Shown here: positions 20,933 through 33,994 of the stretch, one piece after another
How the letters are laid out: every line of letters begins with the position of its first letter
How positions within the stretch are numbered: the stretch's first letter is position 1
NCBI GenBank assembly: GCA_023313575.1
Contig: JAJTTP010000021.1
Coordinates: 496,001 to 560,000, forward strand
Reading direction: 5' to 3'
Length of the DNA stretch: 64,000 bases
Origin: Eutypella sp. D-1
Taxonomy: Eukaryota > Ascomycota > Sordariomycetes > Xylariales > Diatrypaceae
The notes under the pieces: generated by a model
The model's database searches: none
Seen by the model: only the letters and a program-made list of their open reading frames with translations
Told to the model about the DNA's origin: nothing
Position numbers and translations under genes: made by a program

Positions 20933-23900
20933 GTCCCAGGAGAGCGTCTCGCCTCCCCCATCACCCATATCGGGACCAGGGTCGTCTGAGATGCCACATG
21001 TGTTGCGCTGCAGGTCAGGCCAGGGAACAGTGAGCACTGTCTGTCTCGGCGGGAGACACTAAGCAGGCGTCATCGTCCATTCCGGCGGGTGGTTGTAGGT
21101 AGCATTTCACGGTCGCGCCATAGCTGAGAGTGGGGGAGAAGCACTACCAGCAACGTTGCGGTTCACCTGCCCGAAGCAGATGACGATGGTAATCGAAACA
21201 TCGCCTTGGTCCCAGGGATGGGGTATTATCTGGTGGTATCTTAGCGGGCGACGTAGGACCGATGCAGCAGCTTGACTTTTGGACAGACCCCGGATTACTG
21301 GACCAGAGAGATGAGATCCAGTGGGAGGGCCTTGTATGCTGTGCGCGCTCTCAACGTTCCAACGTGATGTTATATCCCTATTCCCCTAAAGGAAGGTGGG
21401 GACTAGAAAGTGTGCTCATTCGCATTGCTGGGATAGGCACTTGTCTCGGCAGGTCATACATAACACATCTAAACTTGCAGGACCATCGACGCTAGCTAGC
21501 TTGCTTGCTTGATTTCCTTACTTTTTGCTGACGACCTGCCTTAGCCAGGGGAACGAATCTACCCGTCCTCGTCCGTCCTGTCCAATAGTCGTCTTCGCAT
21601 GGGACGGTGATCCGAAGATCCAAGAATAATCACGCCTAGCTTTCAGGAGCACCAGCAGCCTCGAGCTGGCTGGCGCATGGGACAAGGGCACGAGAGTTGC
21701 TGTCTTCTCTTGGAGTGTTGAGGTAGCATCAAAAGGTATCATGCCGAATACTACCCCACAATCAAACATGCCAATCTGACGCGACCCAGAGGGCCAATTA
21801 CTGAGTCCAGCATCTTGATAAGGTAGTTGGGTAGGTAGCCAAGTATCTAGAAGCCTCAAAGGAATATAGCACATTGCCGGATGTACCAATACGGAAAATA
21901 GAAATCGTTGCTAATTATGGATTTGCTGGGGCATGTTGGCCACCCTTGAAAGTTCTAGTCTTTATGCAGTTAGAAGTGGATGGATATGCAGGGACGCGGG
22001 GGAACTCGAAGATCGTGGCGATTGAGCCGGTATCATGCTGTTGTTTTGTGTCTTGAAACACTTAGGAATGCGCTGTGTCGCTCTAGACTTCTCGACAGGA
22101 TGTTGGTGGCCGGGGCAGGACATATGCAACCCACATGAAGATATGCACGTGCTCTATGTTAGGAGGTGACTAAGTATGTGTGCTATAATGTGCTATAAGA
22201 TGGCGGCCCGATCATTGGCTCATCCGTTGTCGATGTTGCAGGTGAGGAGTGTTCGAGGAAGTGATAGGTCCTACCCTCTTCGGACACCTTCCCGCCAGGA
22301 ATTCCCGATTTGGAAGTTAGATCTATCGTGGCTGAAATGCCCAGGCACGAATGACAGTAGGATTCACGGTTTACTAAGCTCGACGCAACACCTAATGAAC
22401 CGAACTAAGAGACTAGTGCGAATAGTTAAAATAAAACGTTCTACGGTGGAGAGGAGAGAGATCAATGTTCGAAGCGAAGGAAGGCGATGATATTTCTGAA
22501 ATGGGTCTTGCGCCCTTACCCACCAAAATTGTAAGTAAGCTGTGCTCGGAATAGACTCAAGCTGTAGTCTACGGGGGAGAATATCACTCCCATACTACCT
22601 ATTACGGCCATCTTGGCTCAGGGCAGAGCAAGCGCCTTATGGGGCTGCAGTAATCAGCCTTACTTGCCTATCGATAAATTCGATGGGTGATCTGCAACGT
22701 TACGGCAAATAGAAGGGAAAGTGGCATAGGTAGGCAATTGCCTAACTTGCTAGTCCCGAACCTGTTGTCCCCTTACATAGTACCCCGGATCAGCCTCTCA
22801 TCGGCTTGTGGACGGATGGACCTGCATCGTGCATTGGTTGCCGTCGCACAAAAATGCAAGAAGAGGAACCTGGCTTGATCAAAGAGGATCTTAGATATAA
22901 TACCTATTAATTATCATTGCTGCCGGGGGCTGGGACAATTCATGGCCTGAGGTCGGCTGCTGGCAGGCTCATACTAAACACCGGGCCCGGACCTAGCCGC
23001 TGGAACACATTGATAGGCAGGTAACGGTTCATAGGTGCGATTAAATACGTCTACGACGAAGACTTTCCATCAGTGCCCAGGCTTATATCTATGGTCCCAC
23101 AGGGCTATATCGATGAGGCTCAAGTGAAATCGATAAGTATAAGTATTCCTTGCTTCGGGTTATTTCCCGCTGGACCCTGTCCTGTCGCACATCGTGTTCG
23201 CGAGAGCCTCAGGGTAGCAGTAGAGTCTAATTACATTAGTAGTACCTGGTCGGTCTCGGCATGCCGTGTTCCAAAATCGGGGCGAGACGGGGGACTGAGC
23301 ACCGGATCATCCGGGAGAGCCTTCAAACACAGCAAAGTGAGCTAGTACGTGACAGTTCTGCTTCGTCAGGGGCCGGGCCCATCTTGGCCTTGGGACCGGT
23401 GGTTCGGAGCGCGCTTTCTCGCCCGCCGACCATTGGCCCGGCGTAGATCACTAGAGTAGTCACTATGTATGTAGATAATACGATGGTAAGAGATAAATGG
23501 CCACGGCGCCGACGCATAATAATGCCTATCGTATGATTGAAGGCCACAAAACAAGATATATCGAACTAGAACAGTAGTAGCAGCAGCAGCAGCAGGAACA
23601 CATCGTTCCAATTGATGATGGCGGCATGTTTCGATTCCAGCACCGAAAGCGACCTTCCCAAGATTGCGATTTAAAAATAGGTCATATAAGATAAAAAAGC
23701 ACGAAACAGAAAAGGATATGTAAATAGGCGAGATGAATCTGGGACTTTCCTAGAGAGGGTAAGTTCGAGTTGCGGGCGACCAGGGGAAGGGGGCCTTTAC
23801 TTACGTACAGAGTCGCGCTCGACATGGGTTTCCGATCGAGCAGGCTCAAGCTGAAGCCCAAGAGAAAGGTGGCCAGTGGCAGGTGAAGAGGATGATGGGA

Positions 23901-26900
23901 AGGCTGAAAATACCTTCATGCATGAAGAACAACAAACCACAAGTACAAGTGCGTGATTTGTCCCCACAGCCGGCGAGGATAGACGGATTCTTTATTAATG
24001 GTGCTGGCCCCCAGCTCCAGGGAACTTCGGATTCTATCAATTCTTTCTCAAACCATTCAGCCGTAAAGCCTCAGCTGCAAGCCACAGGCATTCTCAGGCA
24101 GGCAGGGCTCGAGGGCGTTTTATTTTTTTCGTCGCTACCTCCACGACCACGTGTGTTGGTTAAAGGGTTGTCTCGGCTAGAGATGATGATCTACGACGTG
24201 AACTGCCTTCCCCTTGCCCCTGACATGAAATGGGAGAGGGCGGGCACACAAGAGCAAGGGCATACATGCTGACAATGCCGTGCCTCCGTGCCTTGCGCGT
24301 TGGCTCTAGTTATATACATAAGACATACATGTATGAAGTAGATTCATCAATGGGGACATTTCACATTCTCAACTCTTTCTGTAACAGCACCGTATGTACT
24401 TGGGTAGTTAGATAGTAGGTCTGGGGTATGTATGTTACGCGCCCGTTTCCTCATGTACCGCAACACACACAGGGGGCTCAGGCGGCTCGGATTCTCTCTC
24501 TGGGTAGAATCAGCCCTACGCTTGATTAACGGGCGCAAAAGCCAAGACGCCACCACCAGCCACGTGGGCTGATCAGATCTTAAGGTGCGCTGGCAGGCTG
24601 GCTCGGTGGCACCTAGCCTAACGTGTCCCATCCCCCAGAGTCGATCTCGAGAAGCGGAGATGGGTACGACGTCGTCGGACCTATGTATAGGATTTCTTGT
24701 TCTTTATGCGAGAACTCTCCTCCCATCTATGTACATATGAACGCACATAGGGCCCATGATAACTGCGGGGCCTCTCCGAGTCCGGATGTAAGAAAGACTT
24801 TGGGACTCCTCGATAATTATGCGCGAGCACCACCGTAATCTCGCCTTACCCTAGTTAGGTAGTAGTAGTTAAGAGGGTTCCCCGTTGCGTAGAACGATCA
24901 GTAACACACGCACCGAAAAACCAACGTGTTCGCCCGCTCGTGTGCCACTAGACGGACGGACGGGAGACATCGTAACATCATTCACTTGCCATCCCAACCC
25001 ATCCCATGGTATTTTTTCTCCCTGCATCTCCATTTCCAGGGACTAGGTAGCAGGCACAGCAGTATCTACGCACCTCACGCCGTGCGCGGTGTGCCTGCAG
25101 CGCGGGCGGGCATATCGTCCGGTTTGCGAAGGCGGTCCGTCATTGGACCTCCCCGGAAACACTATAGTGCCATGTCGGCAGGACTGGACTCGAGGCACGA
25201 AACCGGGCGGTCGCACAACTGGTTGGCCGGCTGAACCCGATCGTGCGGGAACGTGCGTTATGCGTGCCACCGCGAACTGACGGTCGGGCTAGGAATCCTG
25301 GGTCAAGTATGTAAGTTGTTAGGTTGGGCGGTTGTGGCGGCGTGTAAATGTTATACTGTGAGGGAGGGCATTAGTGATTAGTAAGATGGGGAACTTGGGA
25401 TGTTATGTTAGACGCAGGTATATATATATATAATTATAACATCGCGTTTCGAAGTGGTAAGATGTTGGGGGCCTTGCACCACCTTTCCCCCCGTCATCTT
25501 TTAGATAAATCCGGCTCCGGGTACGATATCCTGCAGCGCACAAGGAATTAACTTGTAAACCACTTCTTCCTCTTACTAATGTCGAACATCCTATCTCCAT
25601 GATAAATGCTAAGGTGCCAAGCCGAGGTGTCTACATAAGAGGGCGTGGTCATCCTGCAGGCCCAGCCTGCGGGTGACTACCTTCAGATTGCTTGCCGGAG
25701 ACCTCCAACCCAATCATGTGATGGGGAACGCGTTCGAAACAAGGCGCAATATACATAATTGACTCGGTGGCCGTTATAGGCCATTTTACATACACTGCAA
25801 CCCCGACTGTCTTACTGACGTAAGAGTAACGGAATCCTTCAACCGCCTATCTATCCTCGGCAATGCTACACTGTTGATTACCAGCATGGTTGGTTACTCC
25901 GTGCCATGCCGCTTTTCCAGCCTCATGGTCAAATAACTATAGATAGCCTAGCAGCCACCCCAGTTAACTGTCACTTAGTAACTTCAGAACTATGTAACTT
26001 AGTTAAAGTGTCTACTTAGGTATATCATGCTTGTGTATGCGCCAGAAGAGTGGCAAGAAAAGAAGAAGAAAAAACGGTTTATAGCAATAGAGTGTTGTAT
26101 GTATATACATACACAGCTAGCCTGCCTAGGTAGGTAATGTCCAACGGGTAGATTATGGGAATCTGGAGATGATGCCCCATCGCTGCCGTATGTATGTATG
26201 TATGCTACTATGTAAGGCCGAGTCTCTCTTGGGTCTGCATTTCCAGATAAACAGACATACCCGACATATACACAACATGCCGCCTCTCCGATTTACCCAT
26301 GTGTATGCACTCACGTTGCAGGCAATTCTCCGTATCTCGGGGCAATGAGTGCATAGTATCCGACCCAGAGCCTGCACCGGGCTCGGGGGGTCCTTAACGC
26401 GCGAGGCCCCGTGAACGCTCAGCCTGTCAGCGCGCCTGCGTCTACCTGGTACTTTAAAATATACCTACATATATTAGGGTCCTTAAGTACCTAAAACTTA
26501 TGTTTAAGTTATCCACCATGGATTAGGTACAGTAGGTGCAGTTTACCTCGGGGTTTGCACCTCGTAGGGCAAGATTAGATACCCAGTAAATCATGCGCGC
26601 TAAACGACGGCGCTTTCCTCGAACCTTACCTAGCCTTACTTGACGTGCACGACTTTAGGCCAATCACAATTAACTTACCTGTTAGTTAGAGCGACTGCCC
26701 AACCAATGGGATCAAAAGGGAATGGGGGAAGAAACTGGGGACTTCTGCTAAGTAACAGTAACCATGCCTGTTGTTAAACTTTAACCTGCACCGCTCCTAC
26801 CTCCAGCAGTACCTTCAGGGCCACCTACCTCAGGTACTTACATCACCTACCTAAGTAAGTACAGTAAGTAGGTAACTACTAGAGTTTTCTGCTTTAGTTA

Positions 26901-27320
26901 CTTAGGTAGGTACTAAGGTTATCTCGAATCTCCGGCATTACAGGCGTCGTCGTCGGCCTTCTTTCTCCCAGCATACCTAAGTACAGGTAGGAGAGTCCGA
27001 AAGAGAGAAGAAACCCCCCCAAACGATATCTATCTACTACTACTACTACCTACGTACCTACCGTCCACGGGTGTGCATGTAGAATAAGATACTCTATATA
27101 TTTTCCCCTATAAGCCTGATCAACATATATCGTATGTAGGGGCCATCAATGATCCAACACGCATACACACATCCATACACCACACAACCCACACCTGACA
27201 CCCGGCGATGATCTTTAACTTCCTCCGGGTATGACAGGCAGGCAGCAACAATTCTGGCAATTCCAGTAATTCCCATTTCCATCTGGCTTCCCGAGGTCCC
27301 ATTATCTACATATGTAGGTA
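20933..27320. other. gene desert of 6.4 kb
   Basis: No ORF shows a domain, a convincing composition or splice-linked continuation. The longest open stretches are about 129 codons at 23883..24272 (+) and 123 codons at 21518..21889 (-). The stretch carries CAG repeats near 23577-23595, a TA run at 25419-25432, a TATG run at 26189-26204 and several CCTAGGTAGG-type motifs (26125, 26850-26875, 26900). The distal part is the far upstream flank of the GT69 gene. Confidence 0.5.
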
Positions 27321-27485
27321 TTTCCATCATACAACGACACGAAATATCCTAATACGACCAGATTCTCCTCCCCATTAAGCCCCCTACCTAAAATTGTTCT
27401 TTTTTAAATCTACCTACATAACTAGTGCTATGAATTAGTTATGAATTAATTATTGCATATCTGATCTCGTCCCCCCTGCCCTATC

Positions 27486-27510
27486 TTGCCTTGCCTTGCC
27501 TTGCCTTGCC
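27486..27510 (+). repeat. TTGCC x 5 tandem repeat
   Basis: Five uninterrupted 5-bp units, followed by related CTTGGCTTGTCTTGTC sequence. Confidence 0.9.
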
Positions 27511-28414
27511 GAACCTTGGCTTGTCTTGTCTCGTTCATTAGGGGCTTCTCGAATACCTAGCTACCACCATTACTACCACTATCACCACCACTACCACGCT
27601 CTCCTGCTCTCCTGCCTGCTAAACTGCCTTTAGTAACCTATTGTGTGTTGTACATATTGGGTTGGGATGTTTGAGTAATGAAATTTTGGACTGTTGCAAT
27701 TTCATATTGTCTCCTGACCTACCTCCAGAGCCTCTAGAGCCTTCAGAGGACTCTGACCTGACTAAATTGACTTGGCTGACTGGCTGAACTGGTCGAATTC
27801 AACTTGGGAATTTGCATTGCCAATCAAATCCGCCTTGCTTTGCTCTTCTACTCTACCGGGCCCAGTTGTTCAACTCATTCTTCTAACTTACTTACTTTTA
27901 CTACTACATTTTTTTTTTCCTTCTCTCACTTTCTTTATCTCCCGGCCTCTCGTCAATTCCCCCCTGGTCTCCCTCCCCCCCTTTTTTTGACTTGGACGTT
28001 TCTTTCTGGATCGGACCGGCGCTCCACTTAGAAGCACCGCGCGTCAAAATTCCCCTTTTTTTCTTTTTTTTTCTTTCCCTTTTTCGCCTCTACCGTTCCC
28101 GGGCATCCGCGCGCGCAACAACCCCGGTCACCGTCCACCGTCACCCCGACGACAATTCTACATTGTAAAATTGCTTCCCTCCTAGAATTGTCTTCCCCCA
28201 ATTTATTCCTACATAGTTGAACTCTCTTCAACCCTTGGCAAATCCCATTGTTCAAAGTCACGACTTGTCAATTCGGGTATTTCCTCCCTGTCCTACCTCG
28301 TGTGACGATCGCACTTTTGTGGGTTACCGTCCTATAATATATCCCATACCCATCTCATCCGAACCACTCTTTTCCACGCGAAGCCGGAAAAGACAAGCAA
28401 CACGGCTACGACTA

Positions 28415-28442
28415 CGACCACGACCACGACCACGACCACGAC
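28415..28442 (+). repeat. CGACCA hexanucleotide repeat
   Basis: Four to five units of ACGACC within the presumed 5' leader of the GT69 gene. Confidence 0.85.
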
Positions 28443-28710
28443 GCGCTTGTTGTGAAGGAGGGGATTGAGACATACGACGTGGACCTACCTACATAATATT
28501 GCTGCCGCTACAGCCACCATCATCACCATCACCATCACTGCCACAGCACCAACAACCAACGCCAACCGTTCAATCTGGCCGTGCCATGGATAGATAGGGC
28601 TCCCCATGATCTTAATAATACAGGCGGACTCTCTTCTCTTCCCCTCCCCTTTCCCCTTACATCCCGTTATAGATTGATGCTCTAGGAATCAATCCCCGAG
28701 ATCCATCTCG

Positions 28711-30412
28711 ATGAGACTGCGCAGCATATCCTCTTTGGAGGAGCGTATAGCCTTCCTCGATGATGACCAAGATCGTCGCATTCTCTCTATTTCCCCCTCG
28801 AGCACAAGCAGCCTAGGATCCGACTCGTACTACGATGAATTATACGAAACCAAGGCGAGGTACATGGTGGGATTCAGGTCTCCTTGGAGGAGGCGGGTGA
28901 ACGCGTGGATTCGTTCGCGTCCACGACATTTGCGCCGTACTTTCCGCCGAAATCCAAGGTCCTTTTTTCTCACAGCTCTTAAATATCTCATTCAATTAAT
29001 ATGCGCCTTTCTGGTTTTGATTCCTATATTTGCGCCTTCCTACAAACACCCTCCTGCCCATTACAAGGCCTTGGAATCTCGGTGTCAGGGCGGTGGGAAG
29101 TATGCTGACGCTGGCTGCGCGAACCCTCATAACGAGCAGGTCTTCATCAGCATCACTCTTTATGACGCTGGGGGTCGACTGGCCGGTGGGAGATGGGGTG
29201 ACTCCTTGCTACATTTAATACATCTCATTGGCGAGAAGAATGTCTTTCTCAGTATTTACGAGAGTAACAGTGGTCCCGAGGGAGAGAAGGCTTTGAAATC
29301 GCTCAAAAGCCGCTTGCGCTGTCGCTTTTCCATCGTCAGCGACCCAGAAACTCCTAAATCCGATTTCCCCACGATCGCCATGCCCGACGGCTCCCACCGC
29401 TTAAAACGACTAACTTTCCTCACCGAGATGCGCAATCGTGCTCTGCGCCCACTGGATACCTACGATCCAGAACTGGGCGTGGTCGACTACGACAGGATCC
29501 TCTTCATGAACGACATCGCCTTCCGACCAATCGACGCCGCACAGCTTCTCTTCAGCACCAATGTGGGACCAGATGGCAAGGCACATTATCTTTCGACTTG
29601 CGGCCTAGACTACAAGTACCCCTTAATATTTTACGACTTGTATGCTATGCGCGACGCTGAGGGCTTCTCAAACGGCCTGCCCGTGTTTCCTATATTCTCT
29701 GGTGCTGGTCAGGGGCTTTCACGAGCTGCCATGCTCTCCGAAACCGATGCTGTGCCCGTCTCTGCATGCTGGGGAGGCATTGTCGCGATGGAGGCCAAAT
29801 ATGTCCAGAATCCGAATATGACTCTCCCCGAGCCCACCTTCCAGGACATGGGGAGGCATGTGATCGATCCCAACGAGCCTAGGAACGTGACCTCCCCTGT
29901 ACGGTTTCGCTATGAGCCTGAAATCTTTTACGACGCCTGCGAATGCTGCCTGTTCCTCGCAGACGTAGCTCAGGTAGCCAAGAAGCAGGATGCCAAGGAG
30001 TTGGGCGTATACGTGAACCCGTACGTCCGTGTGGCATACAAGTACTCCTTGCTTGCTTGGTTGCCCTGGCTGCAGAGGTGGGAGAGGATATTCACGATAC
30101 CTCAGGCTATTCTGACGCCCCTGTTCAACCTACCTACACACAATCCACATCGGCAGGTCAAGGAAGGCCAGCTCTTCACGGAAGAGATTTGGGTGGGCGA
30201 AGGCAGTGCGGCTCATTGGGAATTAGTCCAGCGACAGGGTCGAAACGGCATGTTCTGCGGTGTCAGGGAAATGCAGACCATCCGGACTGGTATGTCCCGA
30301 TGCCCCTCATTGGATTAACGAAGCTAACCACATTATAGGAGAGCGCACTGACGACGAAAATTGGGATAACAACTATATACCCAAAGGCCAGAGACTATAC
30401 TTCCCGACGTAA
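28711..30412 (+). CDS. alpha-1,3-mannosyltransferase, GT69 (CAP59/CMT1 family)
   Basis: Two exons, 28711..30289 and 30339..30412, giving 550 residues. The 49 bp intron begins GTATGT and has a GCTAAC branch site. The second exon adds GERTDDENWDNNYIPKGQRLYFPT. It is a type II membrane protein: about 85 cytosolic Arg-rich residues, one TM helix at about 86-108, then a lumenal catalytic domain. Family blocks include VFISITLYDAGGRL, HLIGEKNVFLSIYESNSGPEGEKAL, LTFLTEMRNRALRPL, YDRILFMNDIAF, LDYKYPLIFYDLYAMRD and SCWGGIVAMEA (as SACWGGIVAMEA). This family includes Cryptococcus Cmt1 and Cap59, which act in the Golgi on alpha-1,3-mannan or capsule-type glycans. In a filamentous ascomycete a cell-wall or glycoprotein glycan role is inferred. 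Confidence 0.92.
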
Positions 30413-31768
30413 CCAGCACATTATTGTCAACCGAAAAAGAAAAAAAGATACTATTAATAATACACATGCGCTATTACGCGATGGCATCGAGAGATTCGAG
30501 GACACGAAAATCTCCCACCAGACATTGGAGGCGGCAACAGTAGACGGAGCGAGTCCTTGGGCTTTTTCCACCTATGTGGTGCTTAGAGCCAGTCGCATCC
30601 ACGCTCTATTGATCCTGAAACGCTTGACCGACAAGCACGTCTGGTAGACCAACTCGAGCGTCTCGCCTGGGACGCCCTTAGGATGTCCGGTCGACTGGTC
30701 CACTTCGTCGTCGTGAACGGACGATGTGCGAGTTGGCTTATGTGGTGTCGCAAGCCATGCAACCGTCCGAAATGCCTGGATGCGCAAGACACTGGGCGCG
30801 CTTTGCGTGTCGTATCGAAGGAATTTTGTACGAAAATGGAGAGGCGGGGCCTGCCGGCGGAAAGCCGGCGCTCTTGGTATTGGAGCTGACCAATCCGCGC
30901 ACGAACCTCTTTCGCTATGTCTATACTACAGAGATAGATGTCTATCTCGTGTGTATGCTTCATTCATTGGGCGGTGTTTTGGTGTCCGGTTGTCTTTTTT
31001 TTACTGGCTGTGATTCTTTGTTCAAAATCACGGGCGGCAAAGTGTCTGCGACGATGGGCGAGGTAGGGATGGGCAAGGGATAGATGCGTTCTAGGACGCG
31101 GGGTTTAGGCACCTCAAGGGCTTTTTAAAACGAAGCCGGGTGAGCTGGGCCTGGCCGGGCTTGTGCGAGACGCATAAGAACCGGGAAACGACGACGTACA
31201 GAGAAAAGAGAATATTATATGGAGAGGAGGAGAGAGCGAGTTGGCCCACTCCCAGCCCCGATACATAGCAGCATGGCCCTCCAGCCCACCCTATCCAGCT
31301 CGACTCGACGGTTGTACGATATGTAGTCCTTCTCCTACCCCGGGTCCCGCCTGGCTGGGTGTTTGGTATACATACACACGGTCCGGACGCGAGCCTCCAG
31401 ATTTGAGGGAGAGATGGCTGGCTGACTGACGGGTTAGATGGGGGGAACCGGAGAGGTGGTAAAGGCAGGCAAGGCAATGCATGCAAGGCAGAGAGAGACA
31501 TACAAGACGGTCGTTTTTTTGTCCAATTATTTATAAAATTCCAATCAGATACCCCCCCAACTGCGATTATTATCATTAAAAAAATCATTCTTCTTTTCCT
31601 TTCTTTTTTCTTTCTCTCCATGCCTCTCTTGACTTCTTGCGTGGTTTCTCTCTTTTTTTATAAAAAAAAAAGTCTTTTCTGCTCTTCTTCTTTTTCGTTT
31701 TCTAGATCCCCTTGCTTTGGTCTTCCATCTGCCGTGAGTGGGAAGAGGCATGGGGGGAAGGTGTTTGA

Positions 31769-31816
31769 GGAAGTGGAAGTGGAAGTGGAAGTGGAAGTGG
31801 AAGTGGAAGTGGAAGT
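31769..31816 (+). repeat. GGAAGT x 8 hexanucleotide array
   Basis: 48 bp of eight uninterrupted units, followed by diverged GTAGAT copies and then by a CCTAGG-centred palindrome at 31863-31874. Confidence 0.92.
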
Positions 31817-32139
31817 AGATGTGGAAAGTAGATGTGGTTTGGGGAGCTACTTGCATACCTACCTACCTAGGTAGCGAGAGGAGAGGGAAGCAGCGGCAGC
31901 AGCGGCAGCAGCAGCAGCAGAGGGCAGGGTCGGGAGGGGAGGTAGGGAGAGATGAAACATAAATATTGAATACATACAATACATACCGAATACACATACT
32001 GAGCTGAGTACAAACACATTCATGAGTATGATTCATGGGATAAGATAGGGGTGGGGTGGGTATATACTTTGTGTGAAAACAGGTGTCCGCGAGGAGTGGG
32101 TGTCTAGATGCTGTTGTGCTATATTGCTATATTCATCAG

Positions 32140-32151
32140 CCCCCCCCCCCC
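32140..32151 (+). repeat. poly-C run (12 nt)
   Basis: Twelve consecutive C on the plus strand in intergenic DNA. Confidence 0.85.
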
Positions 32152-32350
32152 TCTCCGCCTAAGCTAAGCCTTCGCTGGTGGCATTTTCCCCTTTGGCTTT
32201 GGCTTAGGAGGGATGTGTGTTTATATTTGTGTATAATGGGGCGTAGCGTGGCGAATCGCGGTATGTATGGCAGTCTGACAGTCTTGTCTGGTACTACCTA
32301 CCTGCCTGAGGATCTACGGGATATGAACGATAATAACCAAAGAGTCGTTC

Positions 32351-32374
32351 ATATATATATATATATATATATAT
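32351..32374. repeat. (AT)12 dinucleotide run
   Basis: 24 bp of perfect alternating AT in intergenic DNA. It is likely to be length-variable. Confidence 0.9.
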
Positions 32375-32615
32375 CACCCAACTTTCACACCAATATCCCG
32401 CCTTCTTATCTCAACCCACGGTGGTTTCTAACATGCTACACGCTGGGGTTGGCTGGCTGGCTTTTGCCATAAAGGTGTCACTTGAGGTGCCGAGGAGGAC
32501 GGCGATATCGAGATGGAGGATGCATTCTAATTGGAAGTCACTACTAAGAGATGGAAGGTGTAATACTATGGGTAATATCTATCCTGACATGTATTCGATA
32601 TAGACAGGGCCAGGG

Positions 32616-32727
32616 CCGGTCTAGGTGTAATAATCGCGTTTTAAACCCTCGGGCGTATCTATCTCGGAGCTGGTTATGGCAGGTACAGCGCTGGTTATTC
32701 ACCTCGGACAGCTGTCTGTCCGTCTGT
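32616..32727. repeat. three-copy diverged repeat, copy 1
   Basis: Begins CCGGTCTAGGTGTAATAATC and ends CTGTCTGTCCGTCTG. It aligns almost without gaps to copies at 33218 and 33995. Similarity to copy 2 extends about 40 bp further upstream, through the ATAGACAGGGC part. On the minus strand one frame reads RQLSEVNNQRCTCHNQ and on. Confidence 0.8.
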
Positions 32728-33217
32728 GATCGATGGGATGAGTGGATGGATGTATAAGCCATCTACACATATCGATAGAATAGGCTGGAGAATTTATTTT
32801 CAATGATCTCCTATATATTCAAGTCGTCGATAATTCCGTTTCAAGATTTCCTTCACGATATGGGCTTCCATGAGGATCTAGGCCAGCATTTTCCATGTAT
32901 TCACAAGCTTCTCGTGATGTCGTAAATAATAAGAACTAACATATCGTCGAATGCGCTCACTCGATAGTTGGTTATCATGGTCGATGGAGTCAACACCAGA
33001 CGGTACGGCAAATTCGACTTTTCTGGTAATAATTCCCATGCCAACATTGACCACAACCGAAACCACAACGTCGGCGCCTTCGATCATGGCAATCGAGGCC
33101 ATAACCACGCTTACCAATACCCGGAGATGGACGTTGATTTGAGTTCCGAATTTGAGGGCCTCCCCGTTCTTTTAGTTATCATATATCCATCCATCTTGTT
33201 CTATACAGGGCTAAGGC

Positions 33218-33328
33218 CCGGTCCGGGTGTAATAATCATCTTTTGCCCCTCTCGTATATCTGTTCGGATGCTGATTATTACAGCTACATGACTGGTTATT
33301 CACCTCTGACGGCTGTCTGTTCGTCTGC
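33218..33328. repeat. three-copy diverged repeat, copy 2
   Basis: Begins CCGGTCCGGGTGTAATAATC, contains CTCGTATATCTGTT and CTGGTTATTCACCT, and ends GCTGTCTGTTCGTCTG. It lies 602 bp after copy 1, in the same orientation. The same minus-strand frame reads RQPSEVNNQSCSCNNQ and on. Confidence 0.8.
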
Positions 33329-33460
33329 TGTGGATGTGAAGAGCCTAGGTGCCGGCAATGCCTGTGAAAGGAAGAAAACTGTCTACCAGCCCTGGGGGCG
33401 TGCCAGAACCACCAGATGACGCCGGGGGGCCGCCGGAGGCAGGATAAGCCCCCTTGCCCT

Positions 33461-33480
33461 CCCCCCCCCCCCCCCCCCCC
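33461..33480 (+). repeat. poly-C run (20 nt)
   Basis: Twenty consecutive C on the plus strand, flanked by GCCCCCTTGCCCT. It is the longest homopolymer in the window. Confidence 0.85.
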
Positions 33481-33994
33481 AAGCCGCTGAGGCTACCGAG
33501 TGTCTAGTATTCGACTGAGCGCTGACAGAAGGGTTAGGTGCCGGCGAACCCCTAAGGAATACCAGCGCTTGTAAAGCGGCTGCAGGCGCGTTGGCGGGGA
33601 TCTGTCGACCAGGGCCTTAGATATATGTGAATAGGGGCTAGCTAAGCTAATCAGTAACCATAGTATGGGCCGTCGTAATCCCCTTGTCCTAGGCACCATT
33701 ATAGTACGGAACATTATGAGAAGCGAAGATGATGGAATGAATCTGTATTCGCTGATATAACTAGGCTGACTCTACGGACGATGGTGGAGAGTATGACCAG
33801 CCACAAGTCAGGGTTCAGTGAATCTATCTAGCAATAGTGACGATGATGAGACGGTCCACTTCTTCCAGAGTGAGCCAAACTCTAATAGATCCGGTGACCT
33901 CCCCGACAGCGATGAGCACATGAGCAACCTGAGCTCCGAGCCCCCGAACTCCCTGGTCTCTGATGACCTCGCCATGTCCGGTGATCAAGAAGTC

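Larger units (their letters stand above)
27321..28710 (+). promoter_or_regulatory. upstream region and long leader of the GT69 gene
   Basis: The 1.4 kb before the ATG is strongly pyrimidine-biased on the plus strand, with C/T blocks at about 27905-28090 and 28630-28660. That is typical of fungal transcription-start zones. It carries five TTGCC units (27486-27510), CGACCA repeats (28415-28442) and CAT repeats (28515-28540). Several short upstream ORFs would lie in a transcript starting near 28000. A long regulated 5' UTR is inferred. Confidence 0.4.
30413..32580. other. intergenic, rich in simple repeats
   Basis: 2.2 kb without a supported gene. Long ORFs such as 31091..31621 (-) and 30583..30963 (-) are made of biased composition (Lys/Arg/Glu or Ser/Pro) over purine- or pyrimidine-rich DNA and have no family signature. 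It holds a GGAAGT hexamer array, CAG/CGG repeats at 31890-31921, a 12-base C run and an AT run. Confidence 0.5.

Noticed and set aside
31091..31621. 176-codon minus-strand ORF
   Set aside because: Mostly low-complexity Lys/Arg and Leu/Pro/Ser translation of simple-sequence DNA, with no motif.
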